Source of the DNA: Bufo bufo
Lineage: Eukaryota; Chordata; Amphibia; Anura; Bufonidae
Assembly (NCBI RefSeq): GCF_905171765.1
Contig: NC_053390.1
Location: forward strand, 515,430,852 to 515,494,851
Length of the DNA: 64,000 nucleotides
Direction of reading: 5' to 3'
Part shown: in pieces, positions 32,180 to 44,234 of the stretch
How positions within the stretch are numbered: the stretch's first letter is position 1
Layout of the letters: every line of letters starts with the position of its first letter
Notes under the pieces: generated by a model
Told to the model about the DNA's origin: nothing
Database searches by the model: none
What the model saw: only the letters and a program-made list of their open reading frames with translations
Position numbers and translations under genes: made by a program

Positions 32180-33368
32180 TCCCTGGTGATGCTCTGCCAG
32201 GCCTCTACTGCAACTGTCTTCAGTCCCTGCTTGTTCTTGAGGCATTTTCCCTTCAGTTTTGTCTTCAGCAAGTGAAATGCATGCTCAATCGGATTCAGGT
32301 CAGGGGATTGACTTGGCTATTGCATAACATTCCACTTCTTTCCCTTAAAAAACTCTTTGGTTGCTTTTGCAGTATGCTTTGGGTCATTGTCCATCTGCAC
32401 TGTGAAGTGCCGTCCAATAAGTTCTGAAGCATTTAGCTGAATATGAGCAGACAATATTGCCCGAAACACTTCAGAATTCATCCTGCTGCTTTTGTCAACA
32501 GTCACATCATGAATGAATACAAGAGAACCAGTTCCATTGGCAGCCATACATGCCCACGCCATGACACTACCACCACCATGCTTCACTGATGAGGTGGAAT
32601 GCTTAGGATCATGAGCAGTTCCTTTCCTTCTTCATACTCTTCTCTTCCCATCACTCTTCTACAAGTTGACCTTGGTCTCATCTGTCCATAGGATGTTGTT
32701 CCAGAACTGTGAAGGCTTTTTTAGATGTCGTTTGGCAAACTCTAATCTGGCCTTCCTGTTTTTGAGGCTCACCAATGGTTTACATCTTGTGGTGAACCCT
32801 CTGTATTCACTCTGGTGAAGTCTTCTCTTGATTGTTGACTTTGACACACATACACCTACCTCCTGGAGAGTGTTCTTGATCTGGCCAACTGTTGTGAAGG
32901 GTGTTTTCTTATTCAGGGAAAGAATTCTTCGGTCATCCACCACAGTTGTTTTCCGTGTTCTTTCGGGTATTTTGGTGTTGCTGAGCTCACCGGTGCGTTC
33001 CTTCTTTTTAAGGATGGTTCCAAACAGTTGTTTTGGCAATGCCTAATGTTTTTGCATAGCTTGAGAAAGACAGCAACAAGCTGTTGAAACGTCGCTGCTG
33101 ACACTCGGTGAATAAACTACATGTTTTCCGTCGAAATCCGTGGTGTGCTGCTGGCCTTCTTTCATCTTTGTATCGCATTGGACCCAGGTGCCGGTTCACA
33201 TTGGCTTGATTTGCACCCGCATCTTACAGTGTGCTGCATCCTCATTTTCCCAAAGCATAATGTTTTTGCTATCTCTCTGATGGGTTTGTTTTGTTTTTTC
33301 AGCCTAATGATGGCTTGCTTCACTGATAGTGACAGCTCTTTGGATTTCATCTTGAGAGTTGTCAGCAA
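32180..33368 (-). pseudogene. Tc1-like transposase, inactivated
   Basis: Minus-strand order: HTH region (33350-33260, S-V-K-Q-A-I-I-R-L-K-K-Q-N-K-P-I-R-E-I-A-K), a 202-bp insertion, second HTH and linker (33039-32700), then the DDE domain. Catalytic residues can be read as W-T-D-E-T-K (about 32680), M-D-N-D-P-K-H-T-A-K (about 32390) and P-D-L-N-P-I-E-H (about 32300). The intervening segment has M-K-H-G-G-G-S-V-M-A-W. Frame changes near 32590-32660 and 32317, and the insertion, kill the gene, though all three catalytic acids survive. It lacks about 40 bp near 32640 that family members have around the first strand of the catalytic core. Confidence 0.9.
33056..33257. mobile_element. 202-bp insertion with 12-bp duplication
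   Basis: TAATGTTTTTGC is repeated exactly at 33044-33055 and 33258-33269, bracketing sequence foreign to Tc1. The insert holds AAGACAGCAACAAGCTGTTG, then GAAACGTCGC and GAATAAACTAC. A 12-bp duplication fits target-primed retrotransposition rather than a DNA transposon. The GAAACGTCGC motif near an AATAAA-like run reminds me of Penelope-type terminal sequence, but this is unproved. Confidence 0.7.
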
Positions 33369-33710
33369 CAGTTTCCAAATGCAAATAGCACACTTGTAAT
33401 TAACTCTGGACCTTTTATCTGCTCATTGTAATTGGCATAATGAGGGAATAACACACACCTGGCCATGGAATAGCTGAGAAGCCAATTGTACCATTACTTT
33501 TGGTTCCTTAACAAGTGGGAGGCACATATGAAAACTGTTGTAATTCCTACACCGTTCACCTGATTTGAATGTAAATACCCTCAAATTAAAGCTGACAGTC
33601 TGCAGTTAAAGCACACCTTGTTCATTTCATTTCAAATCCATTGTGGTGGTGTATAGAGCCAAAAATGTTAGAATTGTGTCGATGTCCCAATATTTATGGA
33701 CCTGACTGTA

Positions 33711-34466
33711 TGTAGACATTACCTATGCTTCATCTCCAGTATAACCTTAGCGCATCCGAAATATTCGTGACATTCAGTGTAATTTTATTTTGACATTTTA
33801 GACATTATCTGCGCTACATCTCCTGTGTAACGTGTGCGCAGCCTAAAAATATCTGTGACATCCAGTGCACTTTTTCCGTAGATGGTGTCCGCTGCGGACA
33901 GTTACATTACCTGCGCTACATCTCCTGTATAACATTTGTGTATCCAAAATATCAGTGACATTCAGTCAAATTTTTTTGCTGCTGGTAGCGGCGACATTAC
34001 CTGCGCTATATCTCCAGTATAGCGTTAGCGCATCCGAAATATCAGTGACATTCAGTGTAATTTTTTTTGCATCTGGTGACAGCGACATTATCTGCGCTAC
34101 ATCTCCTGTGTAATGTGTGTGCAGCCTAAAAATATCAGTGACATCCAGTGTACTTTGTCTGTAGACGGTGTCTGCTGCGGACAGTTACAGTACCTGCGCT
34201 ACATCTCCTGTATAACGTTTGCCCATCCAAAATATCAGTGACATTAATTCAGTGTAATTTTTTATTAGCCACTGGTGACAGCGACATTACTTGCGCTATA
34301 CCTCCTGTTTAACGTGTGCGCATCCTAAATATTAGTGACATTCATTCAGTGTAATTTTTTATTAGGCGGTGGTGACAGCGACATTACTTGCGCTATACCT
34401 CCTGTTTAACGTGTGCACATCCTAAATATCAATGACATTCATTCAGTGTGATTTTTTTATTAGGCA
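33711..34466 (+). repeat. ~95-bp tandem array, left part (hAT C)
   Basis: Repeated unit with GACATTACCTGCGCTACATC, TCCTGTATAACGTTTGCG, CATCCAAAATATCAGTGACA and TTCAGTGTAATTTTTT. Units begin near 33800, 33898, 33989, 34082, 34281 and 34378. The array is interrupted by hAT element B and continues at 39275. Confidence 0.9.
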
Positions 34467-34779
34467 GTAGTGATGGACGAACATCGGCGGGGACGATTCG
34501 CGAATGCGATCAAATGTTCGCGAACCGCAAGTTTGCGGCGGGCTCCATTCTCTTTAATGGAAGGCGAACCTGAAAAACCTTCAGGTCATATTTGCAGCCA
34601 CCAAATACTTACTAGAAGTGCACAAATCATCCCACAACATGGACCGTGACATACCAGAATAGGATCAATAGCAAAAATTTCCACAAAACATATGTATTTT
34701 AATCAGGGGCTATTTTTATGCGTCTTAAAAGGAAACTGTCAAAAATGTGCCCTGCTGAAGCCTAGAAAATTTATATTTT

Positions 34780-36170
34780 AGACCAAGGGAGTACAGGCCC
34801 CAAACATTAGGCATTCACCGGACAGAAAACATCAATTGATTATGTTGCTTTAGGTATTTTAGACGGTCATTGGATATCAATTTTGCTGCAGGCCAGTGGA
34901 CTACAGGCCCCAAAAATTATGCATTCACCGTACAGAAAAGATCAAGTGAGTATGTGGCTGGAGGTATATTAGACAGTCAATGGATAACAATTTTACTTCA
35001 GGCCAGTGAAGTACAGGCCCCAAAAATTATTCATTCACCGTACAGAAAAGAACAAGTGATTATGTGGCTGGAGGGATATTAGATATCAAATTTACTGCAG
35101 GCCAGTACAAAAACATGTCAAATACATATGTTTAAAAGAGCTAAAAATATAAAATTGAATTAAAAACATGGCTAATGAAAAAACCCCTCTTGAATAAACC
35201 CCAAATGATAATAGGTGAAATTCGATAACACGTGGTCGTCACAGTTGTTGAATTCCTCCAAGGCCCCAACAATTAGGCATTCACCGTACAGAAAAGATCA
35301 AGTGATTATGTGGCTGGAGGTATATTAGACGGTCATTGGATATTAATTTTACAGCAGGCCAGTGAAGTACAGGCCCTAAACATTAGGCATTCATCGGACA
35401 GAAAACATCAAGTGATTATGTGGCTGGAGGTATATTAGACGGTCATTGGATATCAATTTTGCTGCAGGCCAGTGGACTACAGGCCCCAAAAATTATGCAT
35501 TCACCGTACAGAAAAGATCAAGTGAGTATGTGGCTGGAGGTATATTAGACAGTCAATGGATAACAATTTTACTTCAGGCCAGTGAAGTACAGGCCCCAAA
35601 AATTATTCATTCACCGTACAGAAAAGAACAAGTGATTATGTGGCTGGAGGGATATTAGATATCAAATTTACTGCAGGCCAGTACAAAAACATGTCAAATA
35701 CATATGTTTAAAAGAGCTAAAAATATAAAATTGAATTAAAAACATGGCTAATGAAAAAACCCCTCTTGAATAAACCCCAAATGATAATAGGTGAAATTCG
35801 ATAACACGTGGTCGTCACAGTTGTTGAATTCCTCCAAGGCCCCAACAATTAGGCATTCACCGTACAGAAAAGATCAAGTGATTATGTGGCTGGAGGTATA
35901 TTAGACGGTCATTGGATATTAATTTTACAGCAGGCCAGTGAAGTACAGGCCCTAAACATTAGGCATTCATCGGACAGAAAACATCAAGTGATTATGTGGC
36001 TGGAGGTATATTAGACGGTCAATGGATATAAATTTTACTGTAGGCCAGTGGACTACAGGCCCTAAAAATTATTCATTCACCATTTAGAAAAGAACAATTG
36101 ATAATGTGGCTGGAGGTATATTAGACGGTCATTGAGTATCAATTTTACCGCAGGCCAGTACAAATACATG
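34780..36170. repeat. ~95-bp subterminal repeats with a 576-bp duplication
   Basis: The basic unit reads CAGGCCAGTGGACTACAGGC, CCCAAAAATTATGCATTCAC, CGTACAGAAAAGATCAAGTG, ATTATGTGGCTGGAGGTATA, TTAGACGGTCATTGGATA. Superimposed on it, 34860-35435 is repeated as 35436-36011 with no difference that I could find, even though the basic units within each copy differ. This implies a recent duplication of a multi-unit block. Open frames at 34870 and 35446 are identical for this reason and are not genes. Confidence 0.9.
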
Positions 36171-36451
36171 TCAAATACATATATATAAAAGAACTATTGG
36201 ATTAAAAACATGGCTAACGAAAACCCCAAATGATAATAGTTGAAATACGATAACACGTGGTCGTCACAGGTGTTAAATTCCTCCGTGGCCCTAAACATTA
36301 GGCATTCACCAGACATAAAAGGCCTTTTATGCCGCTGTATTTACTAAAGACAGGGACCATTATTTGTTCTGCATGGTGGCGGATATTTTTGGGCTGGCAT
36401 GAGGAAATTCCTTTAAACGTGGTCGTCACAGGTGTTGAATTCCTCCGAGAT

Positions 36452-37830
36452 TCATGCCTCATTAATTTTTAGAAATGTGATGTAGTCCACACTGTCGTGA
36501 GCTAGTCGAGTGCGCTTATCGGTCACGATCCCCCCTGCTGTGCTGAATGTTCTTTCGAACAGGACACTCGACGAGGGGCAAGCCAAGAGTTCCATGGCAA
36601 ATTGTGCCAGCTCTGCCCACAGGTCAAGCCTGCACATTCAGTAGTCAAGGGGTTCCTCGCTTCTCAGAGCGACCACATCGGCTGTTAACCCGATGTATTC
36701 GGACACCTGTCGGTCTAGGCATTCCCTGAGGCTGGATCCGGAGGGCGGCTGTCGATGGGTTGATTGCAAGAATGATTTCATATCCGAAGTGACCAACACA
36801 TCTTCAAACCGCCCTCTTCTTGCATGTGCTGTAGGATTGGTACCCGCAACTGTTTTTCTGAGGGTGGAAATTCCTCCCCCAGCACACGCAACAGCAGAAT
36901 GCAGCATCTCTCGAAGCAACGCATGGAAATGCTGCATTCTGACAGCCCTCTTTGATGCTGGTAACATGTCCGCCATTTTGTGTTTGTACCGGGGGTCTAA
37001 GTACGTTTCCACCCAGTACTGGTCCTTCCCCTTTATGCTTTTTATTTGGGGGTCCCTCTTAAACACTGGAGCATGAAGGCCCCCATTTGCACTAAATTGG
37101 AAGCCGTGGAGCGGCCTGGCTCCTACTCATCGCCCGGAAGAATGTTGTCCTCGGTCTCCTCCCCCCAGCCACGGACAACACCAGGGATCCCAGAAAAGTT
37201 TAAAGCCTGCTCTTCTTCCTCTTCCTCCTCCCCCCAGGCACCATCCTCCTCTGACTCTTCTTCAGACTCCTGCTGACTTGCCTCAGATGGAGTAGTTCCC
37301 CTGGGAATTCATTCAGCATCGCTACTTCAACATGTTCCTCAACAGCCGCAGCACAGCATGGCAACGTCTCACCTGGCACGTCAAATAGGTTCTGGTTAGT
37401 TGGGGGGTGTAGCGGAAGAGGCGGTAGCAGTGGAAAAGGAGGAGTCAGCTGAGGAGGAGACGAATGATGGAGTAGGAGGAGGAGAAGAAAAGCATACCTG
37501 CATGCAATCTGTGGCGGTAACACCAAATCCACACGGTTTCCACGGAATGCATGCTTGAAAGCCATCAGAAGGTTCACCCAGTGGGCAGTAAAAGTTATGT
37601 ACGTACCTTTCCTGCCCATGTTTGATAGACCACGTGTCTCTGGTCAGATGTATCTTGGCATCAACACTGTGTGCCAGAGATACATTCACTTGCAGCTGAA
37701 CATGGCCATATAGCTCTGGGATGCCCTACTGGGAGAAATATTTCCTTCCGAGGACCTTCCATTGCGGTGTGCCAACAGCCACAAATTTATTAAAAGCCTC
37801 CTAGTCCACCAGTTTATATGGCAGTAGTTG
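36452..37830 (-). pseudogene. hAT transposase, copy B (deleted)
   Basis: The C-terminal dimerisation region at 36637-36452 is complete: L-L-A-C-P-S-S-S-V-L-F-E-R-T-F-S-T-A-G-G-I-V-T-D-K-R, ending in F-L-K-I-N-E-A and a stop. Upstream, 37066-36638 has Y-W-V-E-T-Y-L-D-P-R-Y-K-H-K-M and F-K-R-D-P. At about 37320 a deletion joins this to the central region, removing the segment that is 10760-11428 in copy A. 37689-37200 then matches A's 11760-11400. The sequence stops at about 37830, short of the BED finger and N-terminus. B is thus an internally deleted, non-autonomous sibling of A. Confidence 0.85.
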
Positions 37831-37842
37831 GCAGGCTAGTGC

Positions 37843-38125
37843 TATATATTCGTATTCACGAATATTCTAATTTTTTTTTTTGCAAATTTATTGCGAATAT
37901 CGGCACTTAGCAACATCCCTAGCAACCAATAGGAAAGTTCACTATAGGAGTAGTGTTGATAGTGAATTTTCGTATCGTGAATTTTCAGATTGCCGATTTT
38001 TGCAATCAAGAAAATTATTACTGGAGATCGCAAATTCTCGAATTCGCAAATATATGACGAATATTCGCCCAAATATTCGCAAAATATTGCAAATTTGAAT
38101 ATTGCTCCTGCCACTCATCACTGAT
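37843..38125. mobile_element. AT-rich GAATATTCG-type hAT MITE in element B
   Basis: The right end GCCACTCATCACTGA is the inverse of the end at 12771. The interior is built of CGAATATTC and GCGAATAT motifs. It lies where the deleted N-terminal part of the transposase would be, in the opposite orientation to the similar MITE next to copy A, so the two are separate insertions. The left end is not sharply defined. Confidence 0.6.
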
Positions 38126-38560
38126 AATGAGTATTTGCTGGAAGCTGGTAAATCAAACCCCTATTTGGTGGAAGCTGGTGTATCGCAGGCCTCAATCAAT
38201 ATTTGGTGGAAGCCGGTATATCAATCCCCTCTATCAGTATTTTGTGGAAACAGGTATATAGAACCCAATAATGAGTATTTGCTGGAAGCTGGTAAATCAA
38301 ACCCCTTAATCAATATTTGGTGGAAGCTGGTATATCAATACCCTGCATCAGTATTTTGTGGAAACAAGTATATAGAAACCAATAATGAGTATTTGCTGTA
38401 AGCTGGTATATCAAATCCCTTAAGCAATATTTGGTGGAAGCTGGCGTATCGCAGGCCTCAATCTATATTTGGTGGAAGCTGGTGTATCACACCCCTCAAT
38501 TAGTATTTTGTGGAAGCAGGTATATTGCACCCCTTAATCCGTTTTTTTGGGGGCAACAGG
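38126..38560 (+). repeat. ~45-bp tandem repeat in element B
   Basis: About nine imperfect units of the form TCAATCAGTATTTGGTGGAA, GCTGGTATATCAAACCCC. Variants alternate (TTTGCTGGAAGCTGG, TTTTGTGGAAACAGG), giving a higher-order unit of about 150 bp. Confidence 0.85.
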
Positions 38561-38890
38561 TATATCACACCAGTTGCAATTAGTTATTTGAATAGCGTTT
38601 GTCCCTATATATAGCTGCGGTATCTCAGCAGAACCGTACACAACTGCTGCACAATACAAATGCACTATAATATACTTTCTATGTTAGAAGATATATTATA
38701 GGTATATCACACCCCTCTATCAGTTTTTTTTGGGGGGGCAATAGGTATATCACACCTGTTCCAATTACTTATTCCAATAGCATTTGTCCCTCTATCTAGC
38801 TGCGGTATCTCAGCAGAACCGCACACAACTGCTGCACAATACAAATGCACTATAATATAGTTTCTATGTTAGAAAGTAAATTATAATTAT
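38561..38890 (+). repeat. ~180-bp direct duplication in element B
   Basis: Two copies of a block with AATAGCGTTTGTCCCT, AGCTGCGGTATCTCAGCAGA, ACACAACTGCTGCACAATAC and AAATGCACTATAATATA, starting near 38575 and 38755. The copies differ at a few bases. Confidence 0.85.
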
Positions 38891-39274
38891 ATCAAACCCC
38901 TCAGTATGTCACACCTATCAATAGCACACCTATACCAGTCGTTAAAAGGACTTTTATGGCCCTATTAGCTAGCGTTTGGTGCCCCTAACAGTCTGTCCCT
39001 GCTCCACACAGCAACCTCTACCTACACTGGCAAAAAACTGAATGTAAAATAACTGCCAGATCGGGTTTATTTATATGGTAGAGGATATGTCCATGTGCTG
39101 AAACGTCTCAATTGGCTGTCCTGTCCCACCTGATGGATGTGTCATGGGTCAAAGTTTGGCGCTATGCAAAAAAATATGGTGCGTGCGAATATCGCCATAT
39201 GTTTGCATGTTCGGCAAACCGCGAACAATCAAAGTTTGCGAAACGTCCGCCGGGTGAACCGCAAGGCCATCTCA

Positions 39275-39715
39275 ATTAGGCGGTGGTGACAGCGACATTA
39301 CTTGCGCTATACCTCCTGTTTAATGTTTGCGCATCCTAAATATCAGTGACTTTTATTCAGTGTCATTTTTTATTAGGCGCTGGTGACAGGGACATTACTT
39401 GCGCTATACCTCCTGTTTAACATGTGCGCATCCTAAATATCAGAGACATTCATTCAGTCTAATTTTTAATTAGCCGGTGGTCACAGCAACATTACTTGCA
39501 CTATACCTCTCATTTAACGTGTGCACATCCTAAATATCAGTGACATTCATTCAGAGTCATTTTTTAATAGGCGGTGGTGACAGCGACATTACTTGCGCTA
39601 TATATCCTGTTTAACGTGTGCAGATCCTAAAAATATCTGTGACATTCTGTGTATTTATTTTTGTGTACACTTACAAAACCTGCGCTACTGTACGTGTGAC
39701 ATACTTGCATTTAAT
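39275..39715 (+). repeat. ~95-bp tandem array, right part, before copy C gene
   Basis: Continuation of the array at 33711-34466, with units starting near 39294, 39391, 39487 and 39584. It runs up to the first ATG of the copy C transposase, so it forms the 5' subterminal and leader region of that element. Confidence 0.9.
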
Positions 39716-42700
39716 ATGCGCAAGGCGAGCAGTAAGGGATGGGGAAGTGGCTGTGCTGCTGATGGTGCACGCAGAGGCCATGGCCCTGTGCGCGGTAAAA
39801 CTGTGCATGCTGCCAGAGCACAAGAAACACACTCATCCACAATACCTAGCTTCATGTCCCAGTTTGCGGGGCGGCGCAGGACACCACTCTCGAAGTCACA
39901 CCAGTGCGACCAGGTGGTCGGTTGGAGTGCAGCAGATAATGCTTGCAGTCGGTTAAGCACCACCCTGCCTTCCACAAAGTCCAGTCTCAGTAGCCAAGAG
40001 TCTGGTCAACAGAATCCTCACCCTGATACTCCTTCCACCCACCTTGGAGAATCTTTGCAAACATGTGATCCCACACTCGGATATTCCAAGGAGCTGTTTT
40101 CATCGCCATTCCTTAATTTGGGCCTCTCGCCAAGCCCGCTTGAAGAGGAACATGAGATCTTGCGCCCTGATTCCACATCTCTGGAGCATCCACAGTCAGA
40201 GGAAAATGGATGATGATGATGAGACACAGTTGCCAATAAGTCAACTGCAATTAGTGTCTCAAGAGGTTTGTGATGAAGATGAGACACAGTTGTCAATAAG
40301 TGAGGTTGTTGTTAGGTCAACAAGTCAGGAGGATGACCAGAGTGAGGAAGTGGAAGAGGAGATGCTGGACGATGAAGTCACTGACCCAATCTGGGAAGGT
40401 AACAAGCCGAGCGAGGACAGCAGTACAGAGGGGGAGGGATCCACAGCACTGCAAAAGGCTGGAAGTGGGGTGGCAAAAGGGATAAGGCGGGCCACACCAA
40501 ATAGGCCCGCAACTGTTCCCCGGAGCACCCCCTTGCGGCAATCTCCTTTGCCAAGGGGTAGGTGTTCTGCAGTTTCGCGCTTTTTTGTGGAAAGTGCAGA
40601 CGATAAAAGAATTGTCATTTGCAACCTGTTCCGTACCAAAAGGAGCAGGGGTGTGAGCACTAGCAACATCACCACCACCAGCACGATCCGTCACATGGCA
40701 TCAAAGCACATCACATCGGCACGGGAGGAATCCTAGGAGCGGTCAAGAGAATAAAGGGATGGCTCATGCATCTGTATGACTGGAGCAGCCAGGTGCACTC
40801 TCCCCATAGTCCCTAGACAGGCATTCATCTTGCCCTGATTTAATACGGATCCCAGTCTTATTCGGTCCACATGTCTCATATACATCAAAGACATGTCTGG
40901 CTATTACATACTTGAGTGACACCTGTTTCAGATATGTGTCCTGTTTATCGATTGGGCCCTCTATATGGGACTGATATCTGGTCACGTTTGGCACACATGA
41001 GCTATTTTATACATTACAATATATCTATTACTCTCCCTTACTTAAATTGACCTCTCCTGTAATACTTTGACGCCAAGGATTGCGGGCCCTACTTCCATCA
41101 GGGTTTCCATCACCACTTACGTTAGTGGCTGCAACCCCCCCCCCCCCTCCTTCTCGTCCTCTGCTTTCTCCTCCACTTTCACCTTTGAATTGTCATCTTG
41201 CAGCACCAGTCAGCCATCAGTCAGTAGCTGTAAGCAGTGTAGCACTGCAGTGGGAAGGTGGCAACAGGCCGTTCTTAAACTGATCTGCTTAGGTGGCAAA
41301 CAGCACACCGCCGCAAAGCTATGGTAGAGGATAAGGGACCAGGCTGAGCTGTGGCTCTCACCACTCAACCTAGAGCCAGGCATGGTTGTGTCTAATAATG
41401 ACTGTAACTTGGTGGCGACTTTGGAGCTCGGCAAGCTTACACACATACCATGCCTAGGCCACGTGTTCAACCTAGTGGTTAAGCAGTTTCTCAAAACCTA
41501 CCCCAATTTGCCTGAGCTACTGGTGAACATGTGCCACGTGTGTACACATTTCCGCAAGTCATCGACAGCTTCCGCCGGTCTGGCAATGCTGCAGCAGCGT
41601 TTGCAATTGCCAACTCATCGACTGTTGTGCGATGTGAGCACACGCTGGAACTCCACGTTCCACATGTTGGCCAGTGGAATAACAGCTGCAACATGGTCGT
41701 CGCCTTTCCAGTCAGCTTCCGCTCTTCACAAGCGACGAGTGGGCATGGATGTCTGACCTCTGTGAGGTTTTAAGAAACTTTGAGGAATCAACACAGATGG
41801 CGAGCGGCGATGCCGCTATTATCAGCGTAACCATCCCACTTCTGTGTCTACTCAAACGCTCGCTGCTCACAATTAAGGCGGACGCTTTGCATGTGGAAGA
41901 AGTGGAAATGGGGGAAGAAAGTACACAGGGTGATAGCCAGACCACTCTCAGTTCATCTTCTCAGCGCAAATTGGATGGTGAGCAGGAGGCGGTTGCCTCC
42001 GCTACAGAGGGTAGTACCCATGGAAGTTTTATTCCATCTGTTCAGTGTGGATGGGTAGAAGAGGAGGAAGAGGATAAGGAGATTGAGAGTCATCCTCCTG
42101 ATGAGGATAGCGAAGTCTTGTCTGTTGCGACTCTGGCACACATGGCTGACTTCATGTTAGTCTGCCTTTCCCGTGACCCTCGTGTTGTACGCATTTTGGC
42201 CAACACCGATTACTGTTTGTTCACCCTTCACAAGCCCCGCTACAAAGAGAACTTCTCATCTCTCATTCCTGTGGTGGAGAGGACGAGCAAAATGATGCAA
42301 TACCAGAAGGTCCTTGTGGAAACAATTTCTCCAATAATTTCCAGCTGACAACGCTGGCGGCAGAGTACGTAGTTCCTTGGCCAACCAAGGAGGGTAGACA
42401 AAGGGAACACACAACAGTTCCAACAGAGGAAGGGCAACACTCTCTAAGGCCTGGGTCAGTTTTATGACACCCTGCCAGCACCCTCAACCCGATGGGCGGC
42501 CTAGTGTCACAAGGAGGAAAAAAATTTGGAAGATGGTGAAGGAGTACGTAGCAGACCATGTCAGCATCCTCAATGATCCCTCTGTGCCTTACAACTATTG
42601 GGTGTCCAAGCTGGACACGTGGCACGAACTGGCGCTCTACACCTTGGAGGTGCTTGCCTGCCCCACCGCCAGCGTTTTGTCAGAACAGGTATTTAGTGCT

Positions 42701-42799
42701 GCTGGGGGCATAATAACTGATAAGCGCATCCACCTGTCAACTGAAAATGCTGAGCGGTTGACTCTCACAAAAATGAACAAACCATATAGACTAGAATAA
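39716..42799 (+). pseudogene. hAT (BED-finger) transposase, copy C
   Basis: The start M-R-K-A-S-S-K-G-W-G at 39716 resembles copy D's start. After a frame change at about 40213 comes an acidic region and a BED finger near 40565-40710, in which the second cysteine of the C-x2-C pair is Phe (I-C-N-L-F). About 40740-41060 is foreign, and the mid part of the enzyme is missing. From 41180 the enzyme resumes with A-V-L-K-L-I-C-L-G-G, H-I-P-C-L-G-H-V-F-N-L-V-V-K and C-D-V-S-T-R-W-N-S-T. The 41749-42348 frame has M-A-S-G-D-A-A-I-I-S-V-T-I-P-L-L plus an acidic insert. The C-terminus (42464-42799) has E-Q-V-F-S-A-A-G-G-I-I-T-D-K-R. Several frameshifts and a deletion make it dead. Confidence 0.85.
40745..41060. 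other. Unclassified insertion in copy C
   Basis: This replaces the middle of the transposase and shows no similarity to copies A or D. Its origin is not recognised. The text near 41130-41150 ends in a C homopolymer of about 14. Confidence 0.45.
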
Positions 42800-43195
42800 G
42801 GTATATTTGAGGAAACTGTTAATATTCTTGATAATGCGTCTTTACTATAATAATATTATCCAGTTGGCTGTTTGTCTCATGCTGTAAAGACAAACATATA
42901 GTTTCTCCCACCTGCAATGTTTAGCAGGTGGAACTGCATTTTATTGTCCTCTATTATCTTTTATTGATACTAAACCAATAAAAACTATTGAAACAGAAAA
43001 ATGAACAAGGATTGGATTGCCCTTGACTTCTCTACTTCACCAGGAAGTAGCAGCTGAACATAAAGGCACTCTAAATGTGGCTTTTATGGTTTATTGAATA
43101 CACAGTATTTTCATCCACCCCTTCCACCACTAAAAACGGTATATGGTTTAATCTCCCTTTTCTTGTCCTCCTTCTCCTTCATATCAACATGCTTA
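42800..43195. other. 3' region of hAT C
   Basis: Non-coding. A candidate polyadenylation signal (CCAATAAAAACTATTG) lies at about 42976, downstream of the copy C stop and in the right direction. Nothing else can be named. Confidence 0.5.
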
Positions 43196-43695
43196 TTAGG
43201 CTGCCCTCGCTCTTAATGTTTTAGAGGGTCAGCTCAGCAGCGGGCCCTCACCCATAATGTTTTAGAGGGTCACCAGAAGGCCCTCACCCATAATGTTTTT
43301 GAGGGTCACCATCAGGCCCTCAACCATAATGTTTTAGAGGTTCAGTTAAGCAGGAGATACTCACCCCTAAATTTTTAGATGGTAAGCTCGGCAACAGGCC
43401 CTCACCCACAAATTTCTTTAGATGCTCAGCTCGGCAGCAGGCCCTTGCCCATCAGGTTTAAGATGGTCAGCTCGGCAGCAGGCCCTCGCCCACAAAGTTT
43501 TTTAGATGGTCAGCTTGGCAGCAGTCCCTCGCCCACAAAGTTTTTTAGATGGTCAGCTTGGCAGCAGGCCCTCGCCCACTTTTTTTTTTTAGATGGTCAG
43601 CTCAGCAGCAGACCCTCACCCCTAATGTTTTAGATGGTCAGATCTGCAGCAGGCCCTCGCACCTAATGTTTTAGAGCGTCACCAGCAGGCCCTTG
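43196..43695 (+). repeat. ~45-bp minisatellite
   Basis: About eleven units of the form AATGTTTTAGAGGGTCAGCT, CAGCAGCAGGCCCTCGCCCA, with variants AGATGGTCAG and CACAAAGTTTTTT. One further unit follows hAT element D at 57241, which shows that D inserted inside the array. Confidence 0.9.
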
Positions 43696-44234
43696 CTCCT
43701 AATTAGGGATGAGCGAACCCGAACTGTATAGTTCGGGTTCATACCGAATTTTGGGGTGTTCGTGACACGGACCCAAAGCCGAACATTTACGTAAAAGTTC
43801 GGGTTCGGTGTTCGGCGCTTTCTTGGCGCTTTTTGAAAGGCTGCAAAGCAAACAATCAACAAGCGTCATACTACTTGCCCCAAGATTGGCCAGTGCAGCA
43901 TGTGAGCCAGCCTCTATTTAAACTGGAGTCACGTAGTGCCGCACGTCACTCTGCTCTGATCAGTGTAGGGAGAGGATGCAGCTGCTGTTAGGGCGAGATT
44001 AGGCAGGGATTTACTCAGCAAAAACACTTAATCAAGTGATCGATCTACAGCTGTGAATCATTCAACTTCTGCTAGTTAATTGCTCACTGTTTTTAGGCTG
44101 CCCAGAGCATTTTTCTGTCACTTTTTTCTGGGGTGATCGGCGGCCATTTTGTGCCTTGTGGTGCGCCAGCACAAGCTGCCACCAAGTCCATTTAACCATC
44201 AATAGTGTGTTGTTGTTTTTTTGCTATATCCTAC

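Larger units (their letters stand above)
31845..33708 (-). mobile_element. Tc1-like element with ~220-bp terminal inverted repeats
   Basis: It begins CAGTCAGGTCCATAAATATT and ends with the exact inverse, flanked by TA (31843-31844 and 33709-33710), the standard Tc1/mariner target. The inverted repeats run to about 32064 and from about 33491, ending near CCAAAAGTAATGGGA. This is the long-repeat Tc1 type that I recognise as very common in fish and frogs. The transposase lies on the minus strand. A 202-bp insertion with its own 12-bp duplication lies at 33056-33257. Confidence 0.95.
34467..39274 (-). mobile_element. hAT element B (internally deleted, minus strand)
   Basis: The left end TAGTGATGGACGAACATC matches element A; the right end GCGAACGTCC-type region closes with GGCCATCTCA. 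The flanks ATTAGGCA (left) and ATTAGGCG (right) match at seven of eight bases. The tandem array on each side would join cleanly (TTTTTATTAGGCGGTGGTGA) if B were removed. It carries subterminal tandem repeats at both sides and a transposase pseudogene lacking its N-terminal part. Confidence 0.8.

Noticed and set aside
33056..33257. Hammerhead ribozyme in the 202-bp insertion
   Set aside because: GAAAC and GTC are present, but I could not find the CTGATGA core or the required stems.
34870..35658. Two identical 70-residue frames
   Set aside because: They come from the 576-bp duplication in hAT B and have no protein-like features.
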